From UBA7803 sp036381275 (GTDB lineage Bacteria; Pseudomonadota; Gammaproteobacteria; Pseudomonadales; Azotimanducaceae): a stretch of DNA of 64,000 nucleotides. The notes under the pieces are model-generated. The model had not been told where the DNA came from. It searched no databases and worked only from the letters and a program-made list of their open reading frames with translations. Positions 52,601-60,638 of this stretch are shown piece after piece (the stretch's first letter is position 1; each line of letters starts with the position of its first letter). The stretch is from contig DASVDC010000007.1 in assembly GCA_036381275.1 (NCBI GenBank), positions 38,671 through 102,670 of the forward strand. Reading direction: 5' to 3'. The position numbers and the translations under genes were made by a program.

Positions 52601-52779
52601 AGCGCCTGCGCATCTTCGCGATGACCGGCTGGGGTCAGGCGCACGATCGCGAGCGCACCCGGCGGGCCGGATTCGACGGCCATCTGGTCAAGCCGGTGCG
52701 AAGCGAGGTGCTGGAGCAGCTACTGGCGTCGCTGGAAATGTGGGAGCGCCCTCCGGTCGCGAATCCGAACCCGCTCTAG
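49639..52779 (+). CDS. Hybrid histidine kinase with degenerate internal receiver
   Basis: A 1046-residue cytoplasmic kinase. An N-terminal PAS-like domain (PLGEHGQWPENLRLCVSLCL, TLLWWGPRFVALYNDACIGL) is followed by a GAF-like region to about 330, then a receiver-like domain (AVLLIEPDPAERDRLC to QLVKPF). Glu stands where the phosphoacceptor Asp should be (AVVELAAIAPDDF). A coiled coil, a GAF (NRLHELATRLVATHELP), HisKA with AHELRNPLAPLRNG, HATPase (NLLSNAAKYTDPGG, GLGIGLALV) and a normal C-terminal receiver (LVVDDNEDAAA, VVFLDLRMP) follow. A GGAGG site precedes the ATG at 49639. The last codons are supplied by a REP element. Confidence 0.92.
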   Translation: MTAADLETWFPGDSEMARRMRALSWVRTPLGEHGQWPENLRLCVSLCLHSHVPTLLWWGPRFVALYNDACIGLLGPQKHPALLARPGADAWPEVWETLGPVLDGLRSGRHTAGDHTLTCFYARTRAREEVHLKFACSPVLSADGRNVAGVFSTVSEITSTVLEQRRLATLRRLGDLHAPPGNCTAVCRQAAAALEANPFDVAFAAIYAPGEGDDTLRLTATSGLPAGHPLPESVSEGADGALPLGSVFARGRPEVLSTEARGLRLPGGAWPEPAAEALVLPLQSFGQQRPCGLLVAGVSPRQVLDAECRAFFEMAAEHIGWALARTSATLRTGAVLLIEPDPAERDRLCPLLEHEVDVQTADDARQGLEMARRRPPDMAVVELAAIAPDDFAVLRAWRADPMLQAVPMVLIAERSGEAALREGVAAGADDQLVKPFSGAELMARVRGYVALSRSRRERSQTALQAAFTEAQRRAREAEEANARLEELQARLAADLDVMNRLHELATRLVATHELPVVLEEILDAAMALHGADFGNIKLYDPVHRTMVIAAQRGFDQPFLDYFGTVHADADSQCAEALRERTRVLVSDVETDPRFTPHRAMAAACGFRSVMSLPIISRDGEPKGVLSTHFRTTHSPTDRELRLTDLYLRLAAELIERSEAEDALREADRRKDEFLATLAHELRNPLAPLRNGLAIARLTGRGNDELLRTVDMMDRQLSHLVHLVDDLLDMGRIRSGKVELRLAPVALTDAIERSIEASQPLIDERQHRLAVELDSAPLTVRGDLDRLAQVFSNLLSNAAKYTDPGGSITVRVSREQQQAVIRVSDTGRGIAASELPGVFDLFTQGRSLAGTVDSGLGIGLALVRALVEIHGGSVSAASPGPGAGSTFTVRLPLLSAAAPAADPAAPAPHEAAGAGRRRILVVDDNEDAAASLARLLTLQGHQVEVAYDGAVAVERARVTRPDVVFLDLRMPKMDGMTAARHLRALPGGQRLRIFAMTGWGQAHDRERTRRAGFDGHLVKPVRSEVLEQLLASLEMWERPPVANPNPL
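52739..52763 (+). repeat. REP unit at the 3' end of a kinase gene
   Basis: TGTGGGAGCGCCCTCCGGTC continuing to GCGAA is a REP copy with two changes. It lies in the final codons of the hybrid kinase, encoding WERPPVANP just before the stop. Confidence 0.85.
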
Positions 52780-53240
52780 ACGCTGAGCTCCACCGTCCGC
52801 GCGGTCAGCCGCCGCGCCGATACGTGCAGGCGGGCGATCGTCACCGGCAGACGGAATCGCCGCGGCCCGGCGCTGCCCGGATTGAGATAGAGCACGCCGC
52901 CCTGCCGCGCCACCCGCGGCTGATGGGAGTGGCCGGCAAGCACCGCCGCGAAGCCGGCGGCCGCGGGATCGAACTCGAGCGCCTTCAGGTCGTGCAGCAC
53001 GTAGAGCCGCCGGCCGCCCGCCTCCACCACGGCCGTCTCCGGATAACCGTCCGCCCACGCCCCGCGATCGACGTTGCCGCGGATCGCGACCACCGGCGCG
53101 ATCGCGCACAGGCCCTCGACGACCTCGGGGCGGCCGATGTCGCCGCAGTGGATGATCCGGTCGCAGCCGCGGAGCGCCGCCAGCGCCTCGGGACGCAGCA
53201 GCCCGTGGGTATCGGAGATCACGCCGATCCGTTCGGTCAT
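52776..53240 (-). CDS. yfcE: YfcE/MJ0936-family phosphodiesterase
   Basis: A 154-residue metallophosphoesterase. The metal-site motifs are GVISDTHGLL, IIHCGDIG, VAIRGNVDRG, LHDLKA (a variant of GHxH in part) and LAGHSHQPRV, with LNPGSAGPRRF at the end. E. coli YfcE cleaves bis-pNPP and related phosphodiesters; the natural substrate is not known. The ATG at 53240 fits the family start, and the longer frame would overlap the divergent yaeQ. Its stop overlaps the kinase gene's stop by 4 bases. Confidence 0.93.
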   Translation of the reverse strand: MTERIGVISDTHGLLRPEALAALRGCDRIIHCGDIGRPEVVEGLCAIAPVVAIRGNVDRGAWADGYPETAVVEAGGRRLYVLHDLKALEFDPAAAGFAAVLAGHSHQPRVARQGGVLYLNPGSAGPRRFRLPVTIARLHVSARRLTARTVELSV

Positions 53241-53280
53241 CGCCCGGCCTCGCTCGCGCTCTGTGCGATACTCGCGGCCC

Positions 53281-53817
53281 ATGGCGCTGAAATCCACCGT
53301 CTACCGGGTCGAGCTCGACGTCTCCGACATCGACCGCGGCTACTACGCGAGCCACACGCTGACCCTCGCCCGCCATCCGTCCGAAACCGAGCAACGGCTG
53401 ATGGTCCGGCTGCTGGCGTTCGTGCTGCACGCCGACCCGCGCCTCGCGTTCGGCCGCGGCCTTTCGGCCGACGAGGATCCGGACCTCTGGATCCGCGACG
53501 ACACCGGCGCGGTGCGCCTCTGGATCGATGTGGGGCTGCCCGACGAGCGCCGCGTGCGTCGGGCGGCAGGCCGGTCAGCCGCGCTCGCGGTCCTCGCCTA
53601 CGGCGAACGCGCGACGCGCGTCTGGTGGGAGAAGAACGCGACCGCGTTCACGCGACTGCCGCAGCTCGCGGTCCGGTCGCTGACCGACCGGGAGCTCGCC
53701 GAGCTCGGCGAGCTCGCGAAGCGCAACATGCGCCTGCACGCCGTCTGTCAGGAGGGCCAGATCACGCTGGGCGACGACGAGCGCCAGGCCGTGATCGAAC
53801 CGAGGTGCCTGAAATGA
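53281..53817 (+). CDS. yaeQ: YaeQ family protein
   Basis: A 178-residue YaeQ protein, the usual family length. Conserved parts are YRVELDVSDIDRGYYASHTLTLARHPSETEQRLMVRLLAF (split over strands and helix), LWIRDDTGAVRLWIDVGLPDE, ERATRVWWEKN and RLHAVCQEGQITLGDD. The fold is PD-(D/E)xK nuclease-like; it has been tied to suppression of rfaH defects, but its biochemistry is unclear. It is divergent from yfcE with 40 bases between. Confidence 0.95.
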   Translation: MALKSTVYRVELDVSDIDRGYYASHTLTLARHPSETEQRLMVRLLAFVLHADPRLAFGRGLSADEDPDLWIRDDTGAVRLWIDVGLPDERRVRRAAGRSAALAVLAYGERATRVWWEKNATAFTRLPQLAVRSLTDRELAELGELAKRNMRLHAVCQEGQITLGDDERQAVIEPRCLK

Positions 53818-53851
53818 ACGCCTCGGAGCCGCCGCGTCCCGCACCGAGCCG

Positions 53852-54289
53852 TCACCGACCGATCGACACTTCCCAATCCTCCACCGGACCCGGCCACTCG
53901 ACGAACAGCGGATGGAGCTCGGGCGACGGGAGCGCGAGCAACCGCCGGTAGCCGCACGGATCCCGCCGCTCGAGCTTCGCCAGCAGGTGGCGCCGCTCGA
54001 ACTCGACCTGCCCGGTCGTGCACGGAATCCGCTCACATTCCGCGACGTCGATCAGTTTGTCGCGCAGGAACCTGTAGCCGCGCAGTTCGGCCTCGTCCGC
54101 CACCAGGCTCGCGTAACATCCGATCACACGCACCGGGTCGGCCTGCCGGCGGAAACGGACGAGCTGGGGATGCTGCCGGTAGCCGCGGGTGGCGCCCTGC
54201 AGTACCTTCTGCGCGAGCAGCGTCTCGCGCCAGAGCGCCACCAGCCCGATGCGGTCGAGGTGCTTCGGGTGCAGCGTCCACAAGCGCAT
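53852..54289 (-). CDS. Pyrimidine-dimer glycosylase/endonuclease V-like protein
   Basis: A 145-residue protein of the Pyr_excise (DenV-like) family. The N-terminus MRLWTLHPKHLDRIGLVALW and the following QGATRGYRQHPQLVRF match bacterial members. In T4 endonuclease V the N-terminal Thr2 is the nucleophile; here residue 2 is Arg, as in most bacterial homologues, so dimer-cleaving activity should not be assumed. It lies just downstream of the SDR gene (7 bases), likely in the same transcript. Confidence 0.82.
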   Translation of the reverse strand: MRLWTLHPKHLDRIGLVALWRETLLAQKVLQGATRGYRQHPQLVRFRRQADPVRVIGCYASLVADEAELRGYRFLRDKLIDVAECERIPCTTGQVEFERRHLLAKLERRDPCGYRRLLALPSPELHPLFVEWPGPVEDWEVSIGR

Positions 54290-54296
54290 CGGCCGG

Positions 54297-55115
54297 TCAG
54301 TAGTAGACGGCGTTACCGACGCCGCCGCCGGCCGCGATCACCTCACCGGTCACCGCCCACGCCCGGTCGGAGCACAGGAACGCCGCGAGGTAGGCCACCT
54401 CCCGAGCGTCCACCATCCGGCCGATGGCGTTGCCGCGCGGGCTGCCGGGTGCGTAGTCCGCCTGCTCGAGCTCCCGCACGGTCCGGCCTTCGCGCGCTGC
54501 CCGCTCAGCCAGCAGCTCGGTGGTGCGCTCGGTGCGGGTGATACCGGGGTGGATGCAGTTCACCGTGATCCCGTCGCGGCCGAGCTGCATCGCCAGTGTC
54601 TTGGTCAGGTGCACGAGCGCCGTGTTGCGGGCGCCGCCGGAGAGATTCCCGGCCACGCGCGCGTTCAGACCGCTGATGTTGACGATACGGCCCCAGCCGG
54701 CGCGCTTCAGGTGCGGAATCACCGCCCGGGCGCAGCGCAGCGCACCCAGGTACTTCACGTCGAAGTCGTCGAGGAAGGCCTCGTCGACGATGGTCTCGAT
54801 TCGCCCGATCGCGGTCGGCGAGCCGCCCGGCGCGGAACCGCTGTTGATCAGCACGTGCAGGCCGCCGAGCGCCTCCGCGGCACTCTCCACCATCTGGTCG
54901 ACCGACTCTCGGGAGCGCACGTCGCAGGTCAGCGTCGCGACCCGCACACCCGTGGCCGGCTGGATCTCTTCCGCCGCCCGGCGCAGGCGTTCCGGGTCGC
55001 GCGCCGCCAGCGCCACGTTCATCCCTTCCTCCGCCAGCACCAGCGCGATCGCCTTGCCGATGCCGCGGCTTCCACCGACCACAAGGGCATTACGCCCGTG
55101 CAGACCGAAGTCCAT
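54297..55115 (-). CDS. SDR-family protein lacking the catalytic Tyr-x3-Lys
   Basis: A 272-residue short-chain dehydrogenase fold. The NAD(P) motif is VVGGSRGIGKAIALVLAEEG, and the DV and NSG strands are normal (TLTCDVRSRES, VLINSGSAPGG). IVNISGL supplies the catalytic Ser. The next segment, NLSGGARNTALVHLTKTLA, has Gly and Asn where YxxxK should be. The late motif GITVNCIHPGITRTERTTE and the C-terminal AAFLCSDRAWAVTGEVI are standard. It may be a binding or scaffold protein or use other residues. It lies between the AI-2E fusion gene and the DenV-like gene. Confidence 0.9.
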   Translation of the reverse strand: MDFGLHGRNALVVGGSRGIGKAIALVLAEEGMNVALAARDPERLRRAAEEIQPATGVRVATLTCDVRSRESVDQMVESAAEALGGLHVLINSGSAPGGSPTAIGRIETIVDEAFLDDFDVKYLGALRCARAVIPHLKRAGWGRIVNISGLNARVAGNLSGGARNTALVHLTKTLAMQLGRDGITVNCIHPGITRTERTTELLAERAAREGRTVRELEQADYAPGSPRGNAIGRMVDAREVAYLAAFLCSDRAWAVTGEVIAAGGGVGNAVYY

Positions 55116-55147
55116 CTGTCACCTTCCTTTTGCCGAATCCAGTCGAA

Positions 55148-57547
55148 TCAGGGCGCGGCCGGCGAGCCCTCCGCCGCGTCTGCATCGTCGCCGGCCTCGC
55201 TGGCGAACTCGGCCACCGTGGCGGCCTCCTCGAGCTCGGCCATCACCTCCGCCGCCGTCTGCTCGAGGAGCTGCTGCTCTTCTTCGGTGACCGAACGCGG
55301 ATTCGCGTCGATCACGCACAGCGAGCCGATCGGCTGTCCGCTGCGGGTCCGCAGCGGCACCCCCGCGTAGAAGCGGATGCCGTGCTCGAGCAGGAACGGG
55401 TTCTTCGCGAACCGCGGATCCTTCAGCACGTCCTCGATCACGAGCGGCTCGTTCTCCGCCACCACGTGGCCGCAGACCGACGTTTCCCGCGGGCTGCGCC
55501 CGGCGCGAACCAGCTCGTCCGGAAGGCCCACCGGCGCGCGGAAGTTCTGGTGCTGTTCGTCGACCACGTTGATCAGCGCGATCGGCACCCCGAACGCCTT
55601 CGCCAGCCGCCGAGTATAACGGGCGAGCTGCTCGTCGCTGCCCTCGAGCGCGCGCAGCGCCTTGAGGTCGGCGAGGCGCTCTTCTTCGTCGGGCGGGATC
55701 GGAGCGGCCAGATACTCCTCGGACGGCGCCGCTGCGAGCTCCACCGCCTGCACCGCTTCGCGCAGCGACGTCACCACGTTCGCGTTCGCGGGCAGCTTGC
55801 CGAGCCGCGTGCGAGCGGTGTCCGGCAGATTCCACAGCCCGACCAGTAGAGGCAGCTCCGGTGCCTGTCGGGCCAGCCGCCGCACGGTTTGTTTGATCCG
55901 CGGGAGCGGCGCCGGGTCGAGGTACGAGAGGCAGACGGCGTGGAGGCTGTCGAGGTCGATGGCGTCGACGTGCTCCGGCGCCAGAGCCTCCGCGCTGACG
56001 ACGCGAACGGAAAAGCCGCGCCGCTCGAGAAGCTGCCCGAGCATCGCCGCGACGGTGAGATCGAGCCCGGAGCGGCCTGCCGCGCAGAGGACGGTGCGCT
56101 CGCCCGGGGACCGGCCCTGCCCGGCCGCGGCGACCCGCTCCTCCTCCTCGCCGTTGGCGACCTGCTCGGCGAGCTCGGTCACCACTTCGAGGGCCGTTCG
56201 CATCACCAGCAGGCGGCGCTCGGTGGACAACCGTGCGTTCTCGCCGGTGGCCTCCCGCAGTGCCGGCAGCGCGACGTCATCGTAGAGCTGCAGGAACGTG
56301 TGCTCCTCGACGTAGTCCTCGGCGATCGCCACCGCTTCGTCGGCGTCTCCCGCGAGCAGGCGCTGGTACAGACGCTCCGGCAGCGACAGCGCCGGTGCGG
56401 CGCCGAGCAGCACGTCGAGGAACGCGAGGCGCGGAAAATACCGTCCCGCCACCGCGAGGCAGACGGTGAGCGGCGTCGCGAGCAACAGGCCCACCGGCCC
56501 CCACAGCGCCGTCCAGAAGATCGCCGCGAAGATCACCGCTACCGCCGACATGCTGGTGCTCGAGCCGTACAGCCACGGCTCGACGAAGTTGTTGCTGATC
56601 AGCTCGAGGGTCAGGATCAGCCCCAGCGTGAGCAGCACGGTCGTCCAGCCGGGATCCACCGCGAGCGCCAGCAGCAGCGGAAACGCCGCCGACAGCAGCG
56701 GGCCGAGGTACGGTATGAAGCGCAGCAGCACCGCGAGCACCGCCCACAGGAACGCGTTCGGAATGCCGATGAAGTACAGGCCGATGCCGAACGGGATCCC
56801 GTAGGTCACGTTCACCACGAGCTGCATCAAGAGGTAACGGCTGACCCGGGTGCCGGCCTCGTCCAGCACTTCGGTGGTGACGTTCATGTTCGGCCCGAGC
56901 AGGCGGATCAAGCGATTGCGCAGGTCCTCGCGCTCGAGCAGCATGAAGATCACCAGCACGATCACGATGCCGGCCTTGCCGACCGGCCCGACCAGCGGCG
57001 CGGCGAGCTGCGAGATCACGTCGATCGCGCTCGGCGGCGGCTCCTCGACCTGCACGACGGGCACGTCCGAAGACCGCTGTTCCGGTGCCAGCTCGGCCAC
57101 CTCGGCACGCAGCGACTGCATCATCTCGGTGAGCTGGTCGAACACACCGCCGCCGGGCGAGACCGCCTTGACCCCCTCGAGCTTGCTCTGCAGGTTCGAT
57201 TGATACGAAGGCAGCTCGCTGGCGAGCTGCAGCGCCTGCACGCCGAGCAGCAGCCCGATCGCGCCGATCACCAGGAACGCGAAGATCGCCGTGAGCAGCA
57301 CGGCCGCGACCCGCGGCACGCGCAGCCGGCGCAGCCGCGTCACCAGCGGCGAGAGCAGGAAGCTCAGCAGGATCGCGATCGCGAGCGGAATCAGCACGTC
57401 CTGCCCGACGTAGAGGATGGCGACGACCAGCGTGGCGCCGACCAGGAACGTCACCCAGGAGGCGTCCCCGGCGTATCCGTCCGGCTCGCGCGGGCGCTCA
57501 CCGGCCTCGGCCGGCCCCCGCAGTCGGTTTTCCTCGGAATTCGGCAC
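55148..57547 (-). CDS. AI-2E/PerM-type membrane protein fused to two sensory domains
   Basis: A 799-residue protein. Residues about 30-400 form an AI-2E-family transporter/permease: VLIPLAIAILLSFLLSPLV, LLMQLVVNVTYGIPFGIGLYFIGIPNAFLWAVLAVLLRFIPYLGP (in two spans), NNFVEPWLYGSST and GLLLATPLTVCL. A soluble linker with helices leads to a Rossmann-like module (about 480-585, TVLCAAGRSGLDLTVAAMLGQ, FSVRVVSAEAL) resembling a B12-binding-type fold. A GAF domain follows (about 635-785, PIALINVVDEQHQNFRAPVG, SVCGHVV, IRFYAGVPLRTRSGQPIGSLCVID). Both should be cytoplasmic. The fusion suggests gating of the permease by a ligand. Confidence 0.88.
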   Translation of the reverse strand: MPNSEENRLRGPAEAGERPREPDGYAGDASWVTFLVGATLVVAILYVGQDVLIPLAIAILLSFLLSPLVTRLRRLRVPRVAAVLLTAIFAFLVIGAIGLLLGVQALQLASELPSYQSNLQSKLEGVKAVSPGGGVFDQLTEMMQSLRAEVAELAPEQRSSDVPVVQVEEPPPSAIDVISQLAAPLVGPVGKAGIVIVLVIFMLLEREDLRNRLIRLLGPNMNVTTEVLDEAGTRVSRYLLMQLVVNVTYGIPFGIGLYFIGIPNAFLWAVLAVLLRFIPYLGPLLSAAFPLLLALAVDPGWTTVLLTLGLILTLELISNNFVEPWLYGSSTSMSAVAVIFAAIFWTALWGPVGLLLATPLTVCLAVAGRYFPRLAFLDVLLGAAPALSLPERLYQRLLAGDADEAVAIAEDYVEEHTFLQLYDDVALPALREATGENARLSTERRLLVMRTALEVVTELAEQVANGEEEERVAAAGQGRSPGERTVLCAAGRSGLDLTVAAMLGQLLERRGFSVRVVSAEALAPEHVDAIDLDSLHAVCLSYLDPAPLPRIKQTVRRLARQAPELPLLVGLWNLPDTARTRLGKLPANANVVTSLREAVQAVELAAAPSEEYLAAPIPPDEEERLADLKALRALEGSDEQLARYTRRLAKAFGVPIALINVVDEQHQNFRAPVGLPDELVRAGRSPRETSVCGHVVAENEPLVIEDVLKDPRFAKNPFLLEHGIRFYAGVPLRTRSGQPIGSLCVIDANPRSVTEEEQQLLEQTAAEVMAELEEAATVAEFASEAGDDADAAEGSPAAP

Positions 57548-57738
57548 GGCTGGGCGTCCTGGTGATCACCCCGCGTGATGCACGCCGCGTGCCGATTCCT
57601 GAACCCAGGCCACATTTGCGTGCGCCGCCGCCTCCTATACTCGGCGACTTCGTGTCGCCGCTTGTCACTGACGGCGCGCAGCGGTTGGGACAGCGTCCTC
57701 GAAGTCCGAGGGAACCGACACCGACGGAGCGTGTGACC

Positions 57739-58689
57739 ATGATCTCGAACGATACTACCGGTGCCCCGGGCAACCGACTCGCGCACCACGGCCGCGGCGG
57801 AGAGCTGTTCGTGCTCTTCATCGTCAACGTGGTTCTGAAGATCCTGACCCTCGGCGTCTACCATTTCTGGGGCAAGACCCGGGTGCGCCGCTACCTGTGG
57901 ACGCAGACCAGCTTCGACGGCGAACGTCTCGAGTACACCGGCACCGGCCTCGAGTTGTTCGTTGGGTTCCTGAAGGCGATCGTCGTCTTGGCGGGCGTGA
58001 TTCTCGCCTTTGCGATCCTCGCCAGCCTGGTTCCGCCCGTCGCCGCGGTGCTGATGATCGCGCTGTACGTGCTGTTTCCGGTGCTGATCGGTGCCGCCGT
58101 CTACAGCGCTCAGCGCTACAAGCTCACCCGGACGCGCCTGCGCGGCATCCGCTTCGGTCTCGCCGGCTCGCCGTGGAACCACGGCCTGAAGACGCTCGGC
58201 TACGGTCTGCTCACCGCGCTGACTCTCGGGCTCTACACGCCGTTCATGCGCATGAAGCTGGCCGGCCACATGCTGAGCAACACCCGTTTCGGCACGGAAC
58301 AGTTCGCGTTCGACGGACGCGGCGGCGACCTGTTCGTCCGGTTCCTGGTGACCGTGCTGCTCACGATCCCGACCTTCGGCCTGGTCTGGTTCTGGTATCG
58401 CGCGAGCGAATACCGCTACACGCTGTCGCGCCTCTCGGCCGGCAAGGTGCGCTTCGAGGTCACCGAGAGCGACATGAGCCTCGCGCTGTTCTTCCTCGGC
58501 AACGCGCTGATCTTCGTGCTGACGCTCGGACTCGGCCTGCCGTGGGTCGTCACCCGGTCGCTGCGCCATCTCGGCGAGAACCTGCAGGTCACCGGCGCGA
58601 TCGACTATTCGCGGATCCGTCAGGCTCAGGAAGAGTCCCAGGCGGTGGGCGAAGGCTTCGCGGAGGCCCTGGACCTCGGCATCGTCTGA
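57739..58689 (+). CDS. DUF898 (YjgN-like) inner-membrane protein
   Basis: A 316-residue membrane protein with an internal duplication. GRGGELFVLFIVNVVLKILT at residue 17 and GRGGDLFVRFLVTVLLTIPT at about 194 each start a similar block ending in an aromatic-basic loop (WGKTRVRRYLW, WYRASEYRYTL). About six to eight spans are visible. It matches DUF898 (E. coli YjgN), of unknown function. It ends 4 bases before the M48 peptidase gene, a pairing also known in E. coli-type genomes, where the two are thought to act together. Confidence 0.9.
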   Translation: MISNDTTGAPGNRLAHHGRGGELFVLFIVNVVLKILTLGVYHFWGKTRVRRYLWTQTSFDGERLEYTGTGLELFVGFLKAIVVLAGVILAFAILASLVPPVAAVLMIALYVLFPVLIGAAVYSAQRYKLTRTRLRGIRFGLAGSPWNHGLKTLGYGLLTALTLGLYTPFMRMKLAGHMLSNTRFGTEQFAFDGRGGDLFVRFLVTVLLTIPTFGLVWFWYRASEYRYTLSRLSAGKVRFEVTESDMSLALFFLGNALIFVLTLGLGLPWVVTRSLRHLGENLQVTGAIDYSRIRQAQEESQAVGEGFAEALDLGIV

Positions 58690-58693
58690 GCCG

Positions 58694-59821
58694 ATGGACT
58701 ACCCGGGCTGGTGGAACGACGGCTGCAGCGCCGAGCGCCACCCGGTGCGCGTGCGGCTGATGGGCCGCCGGCTGCTGGTTACCGGAGCCGAGGCGGATCG
58801 GCCGCTCGCGGAGCTGCCGCTCGATGGGCTCGCGCTCGCCGAGGAGATCTACACCGGCCAGCCGCTGCGCCTCAAGCACGACGGCTGGCCGGACGCGCGT
58901 CTCACCGTGGACGACCACGCGCTGATGGGCAAGCTGATCGCCGCGGCCCCGCGGCTCGCGCGCCGGTACCACGCCCAGCGCAGCACGCTGTACCGCTTCA
59001 CCGCCTGGACCGGCGCGCTGGTCGCCGTGCTCGCGCTGCTGCTCGGCGTCGTGCAGTTCGGTGCCGAGCCGCTGGCCGCACTGGTGCCGCTGGAATGGGA
59101 GGACGCGCTCGGAACGGAGTTGATGGCCGGCTTCATCGACGAATACGGCCTCTGCGAGGCGAACCCCGGTCTCGGCCACGTGCAGGATCTGGTGGACGAG
59201 CTCGCCGCCCAGGCCGAGAGCCCGTACCGGTTCCGCGTCCACGTGCTGCAGGGGGAGGAAGTCAACGCGTTCGCGCTGCCCGGCGGCCGGATCGGCGTAT
59301 TCGACGGCCTCGTGAAGGCGGCGGACGGACCCGGTGAGCTGGCCGGCGTGCTGGCCCACGAGGTGGCCCACGGCATCGAGCGCCACGCCACCGAGCAGAT
59401 CATCCGCCGCAGCGGCTACAGCCTGATCGCGAGTCTCGTCACCGGCGACCTGTCCGGCTTCGCCGCGCTGGCGGGCGATACCGCGGCCTTCATGGCCAGC
59501 ATGGCGAACAGCCGCGCGGACGAGGCGGAAGCCGATCGGCTCGCGATGCGCCTGCTGAACGCGGCCGGCATCGACTCCACCGGGCTGCCGCGCTTCTTCG
59601 AGCGACTGGAGGAGTCCGGCCGATCGTTGCCGGATCCGCTGATGCTGGCGTCGACGCACCCGGCGAACGCGGCACGGATCGCGGAGACGCGGTCGATGGT
59701 GCGCGAAGGTCGCGCGCCGCTCGGCGACGCCGAATGGCAGGCCGTTCGGCAGATCTGCGGCGGGGTATCCGGAACGATCAGCGGCAGCGCAAGTCGTAGC
59801 AGCGGATCGGAGCAGGATTGA
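58694..59821 (+). CDS. M48-family membrane metallopeptidase
   Basis: A 375-residue peptidase. A cytoplasmic N-terminal segment (about 1-95) of unknown fold is followed by one membrane span (FTAWTGALVAVLALLLGVVQF) and a periplasmic M48 domain. The active site is VLAHEVAHGIERHATE (HEVAH), the third ligand region is ADEAEADRLAMRLL, and NAFALPGGRIGVFDGLV is the conserved strand. The end (SSGSEQD) is low complexity. Tight linkage to the DUF898 gene suggests a membrane-protein quality-control or envelope role. Confidence 0.93.
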   Translation: MDYPGWWNDGCSAERHPVRVRLMGRRLLVTGAEADRPLAELPLDGLALAEEIYTGQPLRLKHDGWPDARLTVDDHALMGKLIAAAPRLARRYHAQRSTLYRFTAWTGALVAVLALLLGVVQFGAEPLAALVPLEWEDALGTELMAGFIDEYGLCEANPGLGHVQDLVDELAAQAESPYRFRVHVLQGEEVNAFALPGGRIGVFDGLVKAADGPGELAGVLAHEVAHGIERHATEQIIRRSGYSLIASLVTGDLSGFAALAGDTAAFMASMANSRADEAEADRLAMRLLNAAGIDSTGLPRFFERLEESGRSLPDPLMLASTHPANAARIAETRSMVREGRAPLGDAEWQAVRQICGGVSGTISGSASRSSGSEQD

Positions 59822-59882
59822 GCGCGCGGCTCATTCGTGTATGGTGCCCCTCGCAGCGCCGCCTGCCGGAATCCGGACGAGA

Positions 59883-60638
59883 ATGATCGACGACTACACC
59901 ACCCGACATTACCCCTTCGAGGGCTGCTTCAACTTCCGCGACATCGGCGGCTATCCCACGGTGGACGGCCGTACCGTTCGCTGGGGCCGGTTCTTCCGCG
60001 CCGGCCGCCAGGATCGCATGACCCGCCGCGATCTCGAGAGGCTCGAGCGGCTCGGCATCCGAACGCAGATCGACCTGCGCCGGCCGGACGAGATCCGCGA
60101 TCAGGGCTGCGGCCCGCTGATCGAGCTCGGCGCCGAGTACCACAACCTCCCGGTGATCCCGGAAGGCGGCACCGAGCAGCTCAGCCGGCTGGTGGGTGAC
60201 ACCCGCATCTCCGGCGCCCGCTACCTCGGCTACCTGGAATTCGGCCCGGAGCCGTGGCGGCGCATGTTCGAGCTGTTCGCGGAAGCGGACAGGCACCCGA
60301 TCCTGCTGCACTGCACCGCGGGCAAGGACCGCACCGGCGTCTCGACGGCGTTCCTGCTGGCGGTGCTCGGCGTCGAGCGGCGCTGGATCGAAGCGGACTA
60401 CGTACTGAGCAACCTCGACGTGCCGCGCCAGCTCGACTTCATCGAGCGCCACTTCGGCTTTCCGGAAGGTATGGACCGCGCGACGATGGAACGGCTCGCG
60501 GGCATTCCGGCGGAGGCCATCAGCGACTTCCTCGACGGGCTCGAGGCGCGCTGGGGCGGGCCGCTCGGTTATCTGCGCAGCATCGGCATCGACGACGGCT
60601 GGATGGAGGCGGTACGCCGCGCATTCCTTGACGGATGA
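59883..60638 (+). CDS. Tyrosine/dual-specificity protein phosphatase
   Basis: A 251-residue phosphatase of the Y_phosphatase3 type. CFNFRDIGGYPTVDGRTVRWGRFFRAGRQ (in parts) is the signature N-terminus, and TQIDLRRPDEI the next block. The active-site loop is HCTAGKDRTGVS with Cys-x5-Arg. The C-terminal helix DFLDGLEARWGGPLGYLRS is family-typical. Members act on phosphotyrosine or phosphoinositides. The ATG at 59883 gives the expected start. It overlaps the gluconokinase gene by 11 bases if the latter's TTG start is used. Confidence 0.92.
   Translation: MIDDYTTRHYPFEGCFNFRDIGGYPTVDGRTVRWGRFFRAGRQDRMTRRDLERLERLGIRTQIDLRRPDEIRDQGCGPLIELGAEYHNLPVIPEGGTEQLSRLVGDTRISGARYLGYLEFGPEPWRRMFELFAEADRHPILLHCTAGKDRTGVSTAFLLAVLGVERRWIEADYVLSNLDVPRQLDFIERHFGFPEGMDRATMERLAGIPAEAISDFLDGLEARWGGPLGYLRSIGIDDGWMEAVRRAFLDG

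Noticed and set aside
57615..57641. Possible sigma-70 promoter for the DUF898-M48 pair (TTTGCG and TATACT)
   Set aside because: The -10 looks fair, but the -35 is poor and the spacer is only 15 bases. Not strong enough to list.
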